Assembly: GCA_947302715.1 (NCBI GenBank)
Contig: CAMYVY010000020.1
Location: forward strand, 1-39,668
DNA: 39,668 nt
Direction of reading: 5' to 3'
Source: an uncultured Clostridia bacterium
Lineage (GTDB): Bacteria; Bacillota; Clostridia; Peptostreptococcales; Anaerovoracaceae
Every line of letters starts with the position of its first letter. The first letter of the stretch is position 1. This document shows, piece after piece, positions 33,010-39,668 of this stretch. Under the pieces are notes generated by a model. That model was not told where the DNA came from. It did no database searches and saw only the letters and a program-made list of their open reading frames with translations. A program made the position numbers and the translations under genes.

Positions 33010-34314
33010 ATGATTGAGCAAAGAACATTTTCGGAGGAATACATGGAACAGAAACTGTTTACGGAGTTGCGTACGTTATATGTGACAAGCAAAGAAAGAC
33101 CCAATGTAATCAGAATCCGGATTCGCATGCGTGATCTGGTTGACGCTGAGATTCTTCGCCGGGCGGTGGATACCACCATGCAAAGGTATCCCTATTTCTG
33201 TGTTGAACTGCTAAAGAAAGAAGGGCAGTATGTTTTCGCAGAAAACCACCGTCCGGTTGTGATCACGCATTCGCTGGCCGGTGTGGAACTGAATTCAAAA
33301 GAATCCAATTACCATATGATCGCGTTCTGCTGGCAGGACAACTGGATCATTATGGACGTGTTCCACGGCATGACAGACGGTACCGGGGCGTATGAAGTGG
33401 TGAGGACATTGCTGTATTACTATTGCTCTGAGCGCTATAATGTCAAGCTGAAAGAGGAAGGAATACACCTGGCCGGGGAGGAGATTTCACCGGAAGAGTG
33501 GGAAGACCCTGTGGTGGGTAGAAGCGATCTGCCGCTTCCAAGGAGAAATGAACAAATGACCGATGCGCTGAATCTGATTGCCGCGGCCGGTCTGGAGGAT
33601 GATCACCGGCAAACCGTGTACAGCGTGGCCGTTTCTGAATCCGAATTCATGAGATTCAGTCTGGATAATGACGGAAGTCCCGGTACCATTGTTTCCTTGC
33701 TCCTCAGTCGGGCTATTGCGAAACTATATCCGGAAGCCGGTAACATCATTCGCATCGCCCTGTGTGTTAACCAGAGAAATGCCCTTCAAGCGCCGCTGGC
33801 CCATCAGAGTCTGGTCGGTGGGGTGATGCTGGAGTATAAGGAGCAGATGCGCGATTGGCCGCTGGACAGGCAGGCCACTGCCTATCGGGGCATGGTTTTT
33901 GCCCAGACCCTGGAGGAACAGGTGCTGATGGGCTTGGCCTCCTTCAAAGGAATCAATGAGTTGTTGCTCTCCAGGGAAACTGATCAGGAGCGCCTTAGCG
34001 TGGCTTCCAATATTAACGCGCTAACGACCCGGGTTGTCACGGCTGCGGTAAGTTACGTGGGCAAGGCAAACTATCGCGAGGCCGAGCAGTATATCCGGGA
34101 TTTCCGCGCGTGGACATCCGTCTTGGGGGAAGGCATGCTCATCGAAATCTCCGCCGTTAACGGACGCTTTACGCTGGACTTCATTCAGACGTTCGCGAGT
34201 CCTGTCTTTGTGAATGCTTTCTTAAAGGAGCTTGATGAGAATGGAATCGTGTATGACCTTCAGGATGTCAATGAATTGGAGCTTCCAAACATTGTGCTTC
34301 CTTGGACGGTGTGA
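33010..34314 (+). CDS. Condensation/alcohol acetyltransferase-like protein (HxxxDG), second copy
   Basis: A 434-residue paralogue of the protein at 31049-32350, in opposite orientation. The catalytic His119 lies in DVFHGMTDGTGAYEVVRTLL. Shared blocks include an N-terminal RRAVDTTMQRYPYFCVEL and SPGTIVSLLLSRAIAKLYP. The two differ widely in sequence, so this is not a recent duplication, and this copy is visibly GC-richer than its surroundings. Two starts are possible: ATG 33010, with AGGAGG 12-15 bases upstream, or ATG 33043, with GGAGG at ideal spacing. The acyl donor and acceptor are unknown. Confidence 0.72.
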   Translation: MIEQRTFSEEYMEQKLFTELRTLYVTSKERPNVIRIRIRMRDLVDAEILRRAVDTTMQRYPYFCVELLKKEGQYVFAENHRPVVITHSLAGVELNSKESNYHMIAFCWQDNWIIMDVFHGMTDGTGAYEVVRTLLYYYCSERYNVKLKEEGIHLAGEEISPEEWEDPVVGRSDLPLPRRNEQMTDALNLIAAAGLEDDHRQTVYSVAVSESEFMRFSLDNDGSPGTIVSLLLSRAIAKLYPEAGNIIRIALCVNQRNALQAPLAHQSLVGGVMLEYKEQMRDWPLDRQATAYRGMVFAQTLEEQVLMGLASFKGINELLLSRETDQERLSVASNINALTTRVVTAAVSYVGKANYREAEQYIRDFRAWTSVLGEGMLIEISAVNGRFTLDFIQTFASPVFVNAFLKELDENGIVYDLQDVNELELPNIVLPWTV

Positions 34315-34390
34315 CAGATTTATAAGAAATTCATTTTATAGCTAAAAAAGTAATCATGAGAGAGCGACATAACGTAATCCCCTTGCTGGG

Positions 34391-34448
34391 TGAGGTGGCC
34401 CCCAAAAGTCTAACTTTTGGGGGCCACCTCATAAATATGAGGCTTTTT
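34391..34448 (+). terminator. 41-bp palindrome with nested terminator
   Basis: Perfect 19-bp arms (34391-34409 and 34413-34431), reading TGAGGTGGCCCCCAAAAGT, surround CTA. The last CCTCAT of the right arm can instead pair with ATGAGG (34427-34432 with 34437-34442), directly followed by CTTTTT. The two hairpins exclude each other. The arm sequence also resembles IS3-type terminal repeats, so it may be a minimal IS relic used as a terminator. Confidence 0.7.
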
Positions 34449-34474
34449 ATTATAGGTACGATTGTTATACTGTA

Positions 34475-34514
34475 TTGACATTTGTCCCTAAAATTATATA
34501 ATAATAGGGACAAA
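34475..34514 (+). promoter_or_regulatory. abiE promoter covered by a perfect inverted repeat
   Basis: TTGACA (34475-34480), a 16-bp spacer, TATAAT (34497-34502). TTTGTCCCTA (34481-34490) and TAGGGACAAA (34505-34514) form a 10-bp perfect inverted repeat around the -10. AbiEi-type antitoxins repress their own promoter by binding inverted repeats, so this is the probable operator. Confidence 0.88.
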
Positions 34515-34525
34515 TGGAGGGCGAT

Positions 34526-35137
34526 ATGAGCACATATATAAGTCAAATGAGTGACAGAATTAATGAAAGCTTTATAGGCAAAGCTTTTGTTGTCTCAGAC
34601 TTTACCGATATAATGAATTATGAAACTGCAAAGAAAACAATAGCGCGTCTCGAGAAGCAAGGAGAAATAAGGCGTGTTATTCGTGGTGTTTATGATAAAC
34701 CCAAATACAGTAAGTTGCTTAATGAAGAACTACTGCCGGATCCCGACGAGACAGCTAGAGCAATAGCGCGTAATTTTAATTGGACCATCGCGCCAAGCGG
34801 TAATACGGCATTAAATCTGCTTGGTCTTTCAACTCAGGTTCCGGCAAAGTGGGAATACATAAGTACAGGCCCATATAGAGAATATGAGATTGGTAATAAT
34901 ACAATTACATTTTCACATAGAGCCAATAAAACAATAGAAGGAATGTCCCTAAAAACTGCGATGGTTATTGAAGCTTTAAGGGCAATTGGCAAAGCAGAGA
35001 TAGATGAGAAGACTCTGAACATAATTCGCAAGAATCTTTCTACAAAAGAGAAGGAGAATCTGATAATCGAAGGCAGACAAACAACAAGCTGGATATATGA
35101 TTTGATCAAAGAAATATGTAGAGACCGGGAGGCTTAG
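34526..35137 (+). CDS. abiEi: AbiEi-like antitoxin (DUF6088 type)
   Basis: A 203-residue antitoxin of a type IV-like toxin-antitoxin pair, which counters the toxin without binding it and represses its own operon. The N-terminal winged helix is seen in FVVSDFTDIMNYETAKKTIA followed by RLEKQGEIRRVIRGVYDKP. The central ARAIARNFNWTIAPSGNTAL with NLLGLSTQVPAK is the family core. ATG 34526 is chosen since GGAGGG (34516-34521) precedes it; ATG 34514 overlaps the operator and ribosome site. Its stop touches the toxin ATG. Confidence 0.9.
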   Translation: MSTYISQMSDRINESFIGKAFVVSDFTDIMNYETAKKTIARLEKQGEIRRVIRGVYDKPKYSKLLNEELLPDPDETARAIARNFNWTIAPSGNTALNLLGLSTQVPAKWEYISTGPYREYEIGNNTITFSHRANKTIEGMSLKTAMVIEALRAIGKAEIDEKTLNIIRKNLSTKEKENLIIEGRQTTSWIYDLIKEICRDREA

Positions 35138-36133
35138 ATGTATAGAATTGCAAAGTTACCTGCCGAAGAACGACAGGAGTTATTCCAAAATACAGCCATT
35201 AAAAGAGGGATGAATGCAGCAATAGTTGAGAAAGACTTTTGGGTGTGTATTACATTGGATTATCTTTTTCATTCCAGTAAGTGGAGTGACGGATTTGCCT
35301 TTAAAGGTGGAACGAGTTTATCCAAGGCGTATAATGCAATAGAACGTTTTTCTGAAGATATAGATCTCATCCTTGATTGGAGAATACTTGGATACGGCAT
35401 GAATGAGCCCTGGGAGGAAAGATCGAATACCAAGCAACAGAAATTTATCGATGATTCCAACGATAGGCTTTTCTCATACCTTAAGGATGAATTCCTACCT
35501 GAGTTTAAGGCAGGAATAGAAAAAGAAATAGAGCAAAAAGTGACAGTGTTTATTGACGAGGACGATGAAGGAATAGTCAATTTTGCTTATCCAAGCAGTT
35601 ACAGAGACGAATCAATCCTTGAAGTGATAAGACTTGAGCTTGGATCACTTGCTGCGTGGACTCCAACACAAATAGTATATATAACTCCGTATGTGGCAGA
35701 AGATTATCCAGAGTTATTTACCATGAAGTCAACCAATGTTCTAACAACAACAGCGGAACGTTCATTCTGGGAGAAAGCCACAATCCTTCATCAGGAAGCA
35801 TTTAGACCAGAAGGATCAATAATGCCTGCAAGATACTCAAGACATTATTATGATTTATATTGTATGTCTAAAACCGAAATCAAGGACAATGCAGTCAAAC
35901 AGCCGGAACTTCTGGAAGAGGTTGCAAAGTTTAAGGATAAGTTCTATCCAAGGAAATGGGCTAGGTATGACCTGGCCAAGGTAGGAACACTTAAACTCTA
36001 TCCGCCTGCCCATAGCATACAGAGACTTAAGGACGATTACAGCCAAATGAAATCAATGATATATGGATACTATCCTTCTTTCGATGAGGTGCTGGAAGGA
36101 ATTAAAGGGCTGGAAAATGAGATAAATGCTTAA
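35138..36133 (+). CDS. abiEii: AbiEii-type nucleotidyltransferase toxin
   Basis: A 331-residue toxin. The nucleotidyltransferase motif is FKGGTSLSKAYNAIERFSED followed by IDL: Gly57-Gly58-Thr-Ser and the metal-binding Asp74/Asp76. Later family motifs are TTAERSFWEKATILHQEAFR and RYSRHYYDLYCM. Relatives in this family (AbiEii/MenT) modify tRNA 3' ends with NTPs and block growth, which aborts phage infection. It starts directly after the abiEi stop (TAG-ATG) and is co-translated. Complete and probably active. Confidence 0.93.
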   Translation: MYRIAKLPAEERQELFQNTAIKRGMNAAIVEKDFWVCITLDYLFHSSKWSDGFAFKGGTSLSKAYNAIERFSEDIDLILDWRILGYGMNEPWEERSNTKQQKFIDDSNDRLFSYLKDEFLPEFKAGIEKEIEQKVTVFIDEDDEGIVNFAYPSSYRDESILEVIRLELGSLAAWTPTQIVYITPYVAEDYPELFTMKSTNVLTTTAERSFWEKATILHQEAFRPEGSIMPARYSRHYYDLYCMSKTEIKDNAVKQPELLEEVAKFKDKFYPRKWARYDLAKVGTLKLYPPAHSIQRLKDDYSQMKSMIYGYYPSFDEVLEGIKGLENEINA

Positions 36134-36245
36134 AACATTTTTATTACCCAAAAACACCGTCTTACTACCAATTATTTTAAGTGGAGAACCTACCGTAATA
36201 TGATCCTCCGGACAGCGGGCTGTTCTAAAAAAGAATCTGGGAAGC

Positions 36246-36479
36246 ATGGTAAAAAAGACCACCAGCATCACCCAGCGCACCCCGGACTGCGTGACAGAGG
36301 TGCGCATGTGCAACACCATCCTCACCGTGTCCGGCTACTTCAAGCAGAATGGCAAAGAAACAGCGGCAGACAAAATGGAAAAGGTTTTCCATTCGGTAGA
36401 GATTCTTCATTCTATGAATGAAAGAAACTGTATAAATACAACGCCAACTCTAGCGACATCCGATCCTTTGAATTGCTGA
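36246..36479 (+). pseudogene. TnpW-like transposon-encoded protein, 3' end displaced
   Basis: The frame begins MVKKTTSITQRTPDCVTEVR and continues ILTVSGYFKQNGKETAADKM, matching the small TnpW proteins carried by Tn1549/Tn916-like conjugative transposons of Clostridia. After about residue 46 the similarity ends and the frame runs into the 3' end of the opposite pucR gene, overlapping it by 68 bp. It marks the boundary between AT-richer DNA on the left and GC-richer DNA on the right. The 110 bp after abiEii hold nothing else recognisable. Confidence 0.6.
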
Positions 36480-38010
36480 ATTCCTTTTTTGTGATTTCTT
36501 GAATCTGTTTCAGACGATAGGCGACTGTATTATAGTGGACATACAATTCCTCCGCCATCTTCCGTTGATTCCCCAAACAGCGGAAATATGAGTCCAGCGT
36601 TCCCAGCAGCTCTACTCCTTTTGCGAAAGACGGGTCAACCAGATCTTTCAGCATATCCTTTACAAATTCTTTGATCTCCCTGTCCGGGTCATTCGCATAC
36701 AACAGGCTCAGGATTCCGAGATCGTCAAATCTCAGAACCTTGCTCCCTTGCCGCGATCCAGCGGCGTGGAGAGCAAGGTTCGCTTCTTTGTTGCAGCTGA
36801 TCAGGCCTGAGATTCCGGCATGGGGACGGCTACACCCTGCCGCGACAGATAACTCCGTATTCTCCGCCAAAAATAACGAGAGTTTATCGCATAACTGCCG
36901 GGGCAGTTCGGAGAATCTTGGGACGTCATCCGGAGACGATAGCAGCAGGAGCGTATCGCCACCACGATCCATATACCGTACATTTTCCGCAGCGCCGCCG
37001 ACAATTTCGCGCAAAGCGCGAAAGAAAACCGTGCGGTGAAACAGCATCGCTTGGAGATTGTCTGTTGCGGACGCTCCCATCCGCAGGGAAAGCAGAATGT
37101 GACGGTCAGACAGGCGAAATCCGAAAGCGTCCGCCCTGGTCTGTTCCGCCGCGTCGTCCAGAACCGAATCGGAGAGCAGATGAAAGAAAAATTCGCTGAA
37201 CCCGCGTTCCTCGCTCTCATGTACCGAATGAAATCGGGAAATTTCTAGAGGAATGGAAAGAAGGATCTGGCGCAGCAGTTCCGGCGGGAGCTCCGGTCCA
37301 TGTTTTTCCCCGAACAGGTATAGTGTTCCAAATGAATTGCCCGCCGTCACCATTTCGTGCTGATCCGCGTCCCGCGCTGCTTCCTCAAAAAAAGCCGCAG
37401 CTTCCGGCTGAGGATAATGTTCCGCGTCTGCGTCGGTGAGCGCCACAGATTGACGATGATTGATTGCATCAAGAATCAACACGCTCCTGCCGGTGATCTC
37501 CCGGACTGTTGCGGCGATTTCATCCAGAGACGCGCCTTCGGTGATCGTTCGGGTCAGCAGCTCACCCACGGCAAGACTGGTCCGCAGCGCGGCAGTCTGC
37601 CGGCGGAGCAGCTCATCCGAAACCGCTTTTGTAATATCGGTAAAACGAATACCGGCAGGAAGCTCAACCAGCGGAAAACCAAGCTCCCTCGCCGCCGAGA
37701 TCATATCTTCCGGCACCGCGCCTCCGAGAAACCGATCCGGCTTGACGCAGGCCCCCGCAACCCCCAGATCAAAAAGGCGGGGGACAAACTCACGGAGCAG
37801 ATCGGGAGAGTCATATAAGGCATAGCAGTTCGTGACTACCAGTTCATTCGGCACAACCCAGTTATAATAATCCGGTATCTCCGACAGAAATACGCCCGAA
37901 ACCGGATGCTCCATGCCTTCCCCACAGAGAACATGCGCATTTTGGAAAATCGGCAGTTGTAATAGTTCCGATAATGTAGGAAGATACTCGTTTCCTTTGT
38001 CGGCTTCCAT
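36412..38010 (-). CDS. PucR-family transcriptional regulator
   Basis: 532 residues in the usual order: an N-terminal PucR sensor domain (about 12-130, with VSGVFLSEIPDYYNWVVPNE and AGACVKPDRFLGGAVPEDMI), a central GGDEF-like region, and a C-terminal helix-turn-helix (about 475-510, NQRKMAEELYVHYNTVAYRL). Proteins of this family activate genes for purine, amino acid or short-chain acid use in response to metabolites. AGGAGGG precedes the ATG. It is divergent from a small ORF and an AtoE transporter, which it probably controls. Its base composition is richer in GC than the region before 36 kb. Confidence 0.93.
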   Translation of the reverse strand: MEADKGNEYLPTLSELLQLPIFQNAHVLCGEGMEHPVSGVFLSEIPDYYNWVVPNELVVTNCYALYDSPDLLREFVPRLFDLGVAGACVKPDRFLGGAVPEDMISAARELGFPLVELPAGIRFTDITKAVSDELLRRQTAALRTSLAVGELLTRTITEGASLDEIAATVREITGRSVLILDAINHRQSVALTDADAEHYPQPEAAAFFEEAARDADQHEMVTAGNSFGTLYLFGEKHGPELPPELLRQILLSIPLEISRFHSVHESEERGFSEFFFHLLSDSVLDDAAEQTRADAFGFRLSDRHILLSLRMGASATDNLQAMLFHRTVFFRALREIVGGAAENVRYMDRGGDTLLLLSSPDDVPRFSELPRQLCDKLSLFLAENTELSVAAGCSRPHAGISGLISCNKEANLALHAAGSRQGSKVLRFDDLGILSLLYANDPDREIKEFVKDMLKDLVDPSFAKGVELLGTLDSYFRCLGNQRKMAEELYVHYNTVAYRLKQIQEITKKEFSNSKDRMSLELALYLYSFFHS

Positions 38011-38024
38011 TCCTGTTCCCTCCT

Positions 38025-38060
38025 CTGCTGTGATCTGCTGCTGTGATCCCTGCTGTGATC
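38025..38060. repeat. Three short direct repeats upstream of pucR
   Basis: CTGCTGTGATC occurs at 38025-38035, 38038-38048 and 38050-38060 (periods 13 and 12 bp). The first lies just upstream of the pucR ribosome binding site. They may be binding sites on one face of the helix, or a slippage-prone repeat in the 5' untranslated region. Confidence 0.75.
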
Positions 38061-38091
38061 TGATAACAAGAGTTTATTGAAAATCTTGTGA

Positions 38092-38137
38092 TATGTCAAC
38101 ATAGAATTCCCAACTTCTTTTGATATAATATGACATA
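38092..38137 (+). promoter_or_regulatory. Extended -10 promoter with flanking inverted repeat, toward atoE
   Basis: TGATATAAT (38121-38129) is an extended -10; the -35 region is weak, as expected of an activated promoter. TATGTCA (38092-38098) and TGACATA (38131-38137) form an inverted repeat spanning it, a possible regulator site. A leader then leads to a strong AGGAGG before the small ORF at 38179. Confidence 0.5.
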
Positions 38138-38178
38138 GACACAGCAACTGAGAATGAAACGATCAGGAGGTTATAGAA

Positions 38179-38316
38179 ATGAAGCAGGGTAAAGAGAATC
38201 ACGGAACTGAGATGCGGGAAAAGGTAATGCAAAGTAAAAACAAATACAACGAATGGCGGGATACCAAGAATCCTCCCAAATTTATCGATTACCGTATGAT
38301 GTTCATTTATTGCTAA
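38179..38316 (+). CDS. Small ORF of 45 residues upstream of atoE
   Basis: ATG 38179 follows AGGAGG at 8-base spacing. The product begins MKQGKENHGTEMREKVMQSK and ends FIDYRMMFIYC: hydrophilic, basic, with a short hydrophobic C-terminus. I do not recognise it. It lies 91 bp before atoE in the same direction and may be a real small protein or a leader ORF. Confidence 0.45.
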   Translation: MKQGKENHGTEMREKVMQSKNKYNEWRDTKNPPKFIDYRMMFIYC

Positions 38317-38348
38317 GAAACCCATTTTTTTCACATTTTCATTGCGGG

Positions 38349-38373
38349 AGCGACCGGCCTGGTGTCGGTCGCT
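38349..38373 (+). promoter_or_regulatory. Hairpin between the small ORF and atoE
   Basis: An 8-bp perfect stem AGCGACCG/CGGTCGCT (38349-38356, 38366-38373) with a 9-base loop and no U-tract. It sits 34 bases before the atoE ATG, so it may act as a leader structure rather than a terminator. Confidence 0.5.
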
Positions 38374-38407
38374 TCCAACCATGTATTATAAGAAAGGTTC
38401 TGTTTTG

Positions 38408-39668
38408 ATGGAGAAAGCACAGGTCAATCACCGCGAGAATCCGATTGCAAAAATGGGGAATGTCCTCTTAAAATTTTCGCTGAAGTATATGCCTGACGCC
38501 AGCATTTTTGCAATCATACTGACGGTTCTGACATTTCTGGCCGGAATCATTGTTACGGATCAGGGGCCGAAGGAAATGCTGCTCAACTGGTATCATGGCT
38601 TTTGGGAACTGCTCGCTTTTGCGATGCAGATGACCTTGATCGTAGTGACAGGGTCAGCGGTTGCCAGTTCCCCACCCGTCAAGCGGATCATCAAGGCGAT
38701 TGCCTCGCTTCCCAATAACGGAAGGCAGGCGGTTTGGCTTGTCACAACGGTTTCGATTGCAGTATCATACATTCACTGGGGCTTGTCCCTGATCGTCGGG
38801 GCGTTGCTGGCCAAGGAATCGGCCCGGTGTTTGTGGAAGAAACAGATACCGTTTGAGTATGGTTTGATTGCCGCCGGGGGATATGTCGGCCAAATGACAT
38901 GGCAGGGACTGCTTTCATCCTCCATCGGTTTGTCGATTGCCAGCCCCGGACATATCCTGGAGGATGAGATTGGCGTGATCCCCATGGCGGCGTATATGGG
39001 GAACGGGATGAATCTGTTTGTAGCTGTCGCCTTACTCCTCCTGCCTCCGGCCTTTGCCATGCTGATGCACCCGACTGGCAACAATGTCTCTCCGCTGGAT
39101 GCTGATGCGATACAGACGATTTCAGAGGATGAAAAGCCGGTCTTTTGTCGTCCGGAAAACCCCACCGTGGGCGAAAGGCTCAATTTCAGCCCGTTCATTT
39201 CCGGCGTGATCGGCTTGATGGGCGGCATTTATATTGTTTATGCATTTGCGACCAAAGGCTTTTCCGCGCTGGATATTAACTTTGTAAACTTCATTTTCTT
39301 TATTTTGGGCATTCTGCTCCACGGTAACATCGCAAATTATATTCGGGCCGTGGCAGACGCCGTCAACGGTGCTACCGGCATTATCTTTCAATTTCCTCTG
39401 TACGCGGGGATTCAGGGAATGATAAAATACTCCGGTCTTGTATCTGTTCTGTCCTCGGCAATTGTGTCGATCTCCACGCCCGTGTCCTTCTACTTTTGGA
39501 CGTTCTTATCTGCGGGAATCATCAATATGTTTGTTCCCTCCGGCGGCGGACAGTGGGCAGTACAAGGCCCGATTGCGGTTGCATCCGCAAAAATGATGGA
39601 TGCGGATGTGATCAAGACCTGCCTGATGGTAGGCTACGGAAATACCTGGACAAATATGTGCCAGCCAT
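38408..39668 (+). CDS. atoE: AtoE-type short-chain fatty acid transporter (partial)
   Basis: An open frame from ATG 38408 to the window edge gives 420 residues of a family usually about 440-460 long. AAAGG precedes the start. Many membrane helices are visible, for example SLKYMPDASIFAIILTVLTF, IHWGLSLIVGALLAKESAR and FVNFIFFILGILLHGNIANY. Family signatures include GMTxx-type loops (GGYVGQMTWQGLLSSSIGLS) and the late MFVPSGGGQWAVQGPIAVAS. AtoE imports acetoacetate and short-chain acids such as butyrate. It is divergent from a PucR-type regulator. A sequence beyond the right edge would show whether acyl-CoA genes follow. Confidence 0.92.
   Translation, partial: MEKAQVNHRENPIAKMGNVLLKFSLKYMPDASIFAIILTVLTFLAGIIVTDQGPKEMLLNWYHGFWELLAFAMQMTLIVVTGSAVASSPPVKRIIKAIASLPNNGRQAVWLVTTVSIAVSYIHWGLSLIVGALLAKESARCLWKKQIPFEYGLIAAGGYVGQMTWQGLLSSSIGLSIASPGHILEDEIGVIPMAAYMGNGMNLFVAVALLLLPPAFAMLMHPTGNNVSPLDADAIQTISEDEKPVFCRPENPTVGERLNFSPFISGVIGLMGGIYIVYAFATKGFSALDINFVNFIFFILGILLHGNIANYIRAVADAVNGATGIIFQFPLYAGIQGMIKYSGLVSVLSSAIVSISTPVSFYFWTFLSAGIINMFVPSGGGQWAVQGPIAVASAKMMDADVIKTCLMVGYGNTWTNMCQP

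Noticed and set aside
34514..34525. Start of abiEi at ATG 34514
   Set aside because: This ATG overlaps both the operator arm and the GGAGGG ribosome site; ATG 34526 is correctly placed after it.
36801..37248. Several plus- and minus-strand frames of 90-140 residues within pucR
   Set aside because: They are a by-product of high GC content within a clear PucR coding sequence.
38074..38382. 102-residue minus-strand frame upstream of pucR
   Set aside because: It runs across the promoter, the leader hairpin and the small plus-strand ORF, without ribosome site or family likeness.
38773..39391. Minus-strand frames of 151 and 89 residues
   Set aside because: They are antisense shadows of the open-ended atoE frame that fills 38408-39668.

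Overview
The window looks like chromosomal DNA of an anaerobic Clostridia-type Firmicute (perhaps Lachnospiraceae or a Family XIII relative; I cannot fix the genus). The basis is strong AGGAGG ribosome binding sites, low-to-moderate GC, an fhs-fchA-folD one-carbon cluster, an ECF-type folate S component, iron-dependent alcohol dehydrogenase, and many accessory islands. No rRNA, tRNA or CRISPR array was seen.

Region by region. (1) 1-4.2 kb is a mosaic: two GNAT acetyltransferases, an AbrB-like regulator overlapping a macrolide-type glycosyltransferase, an AlkD-like DNA glycosylase, short remnants of coding sequence, and a tandem array of 32-bp units. (2) 4.25-9.0 kb is a probable operon of a Gate-domain membrane protein, glutamine synthetase and a KUP potassium transporter. 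It is followed by convergent mscS and a MhpD-family hydratase, then lysA and a butanol-dehydrogenase-like ADH. (3) 13.4-19.2 kb is a folate/C1 operon: fhs, fchA, folD, a formate/nitrite-type channel, folT and folC. The FolD has lost the Lys and Gln needed for cyclohydrolase chemistry, and a separate cyclohydrolase (FchA) sits beside it. (4) 19.3-23.1 kb holds a TetR remnant, a solitary CdiA-CT/PD-(D/E)XK-like nuclease gene with a promoter predicting a leaderless mRNA, mutT-thpR preceded by a duplicated thpR tail, and an lplA-sirtuin pair. (5) 23.1-25.9 kb is a TetR-controlled redox operon (ABM monooxygenase, carboxymuconolactone-decarboxylase-like protein, flavodoxin lipoprotein, DUF4405-like membrane protein) with two clear palindromic operators. 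(6) 26.0-29.1 kb is a single 1019-residue ABC importer that fuses solute-binding lobes, permease, ATPase and an extra C-terminal domain.

(7) 29.2-29.9 kb holds a Nif11-type RiPP precursor with a strong promoter, followed by only the N-terminus of a radical-SAM-type maturase fused to a PIN-toxin fragment: a decayed RiPP locus. (8) 29.9-34.4 kb has an aldo/keto reductase and two divergent paralogous condensation/alcohol-acetyltransferase-like proteins with HxxxDG motifs, flanking a 5'-truncated macrodomain-linked sirtuin (SirTM). (9) 34.4-36.1 kb is an AbiEi/AbiEii toxin-antitoxin pair whose promoter is covered by a perfect 10-bp inverted repeat. (10) 36.2-39.7 kb is visibly GC-richer: a TnpW-like transposon remnant, a PucR-family regulator and, divergent from it, a small ORF and an AtoE short-chain fatty acid transporter that runs off the end of the window.

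Nothing here is a complete, clearly new multigene system. The best candidates for novelty are the all-in-one ABC importer, the orphan Nif11 peptide with its decayed maturase, the paired HxxxDG proteins around the broken SirTM, the solitary CdiA-CT-like nuclease, and the Gate-glnA-kup operon.
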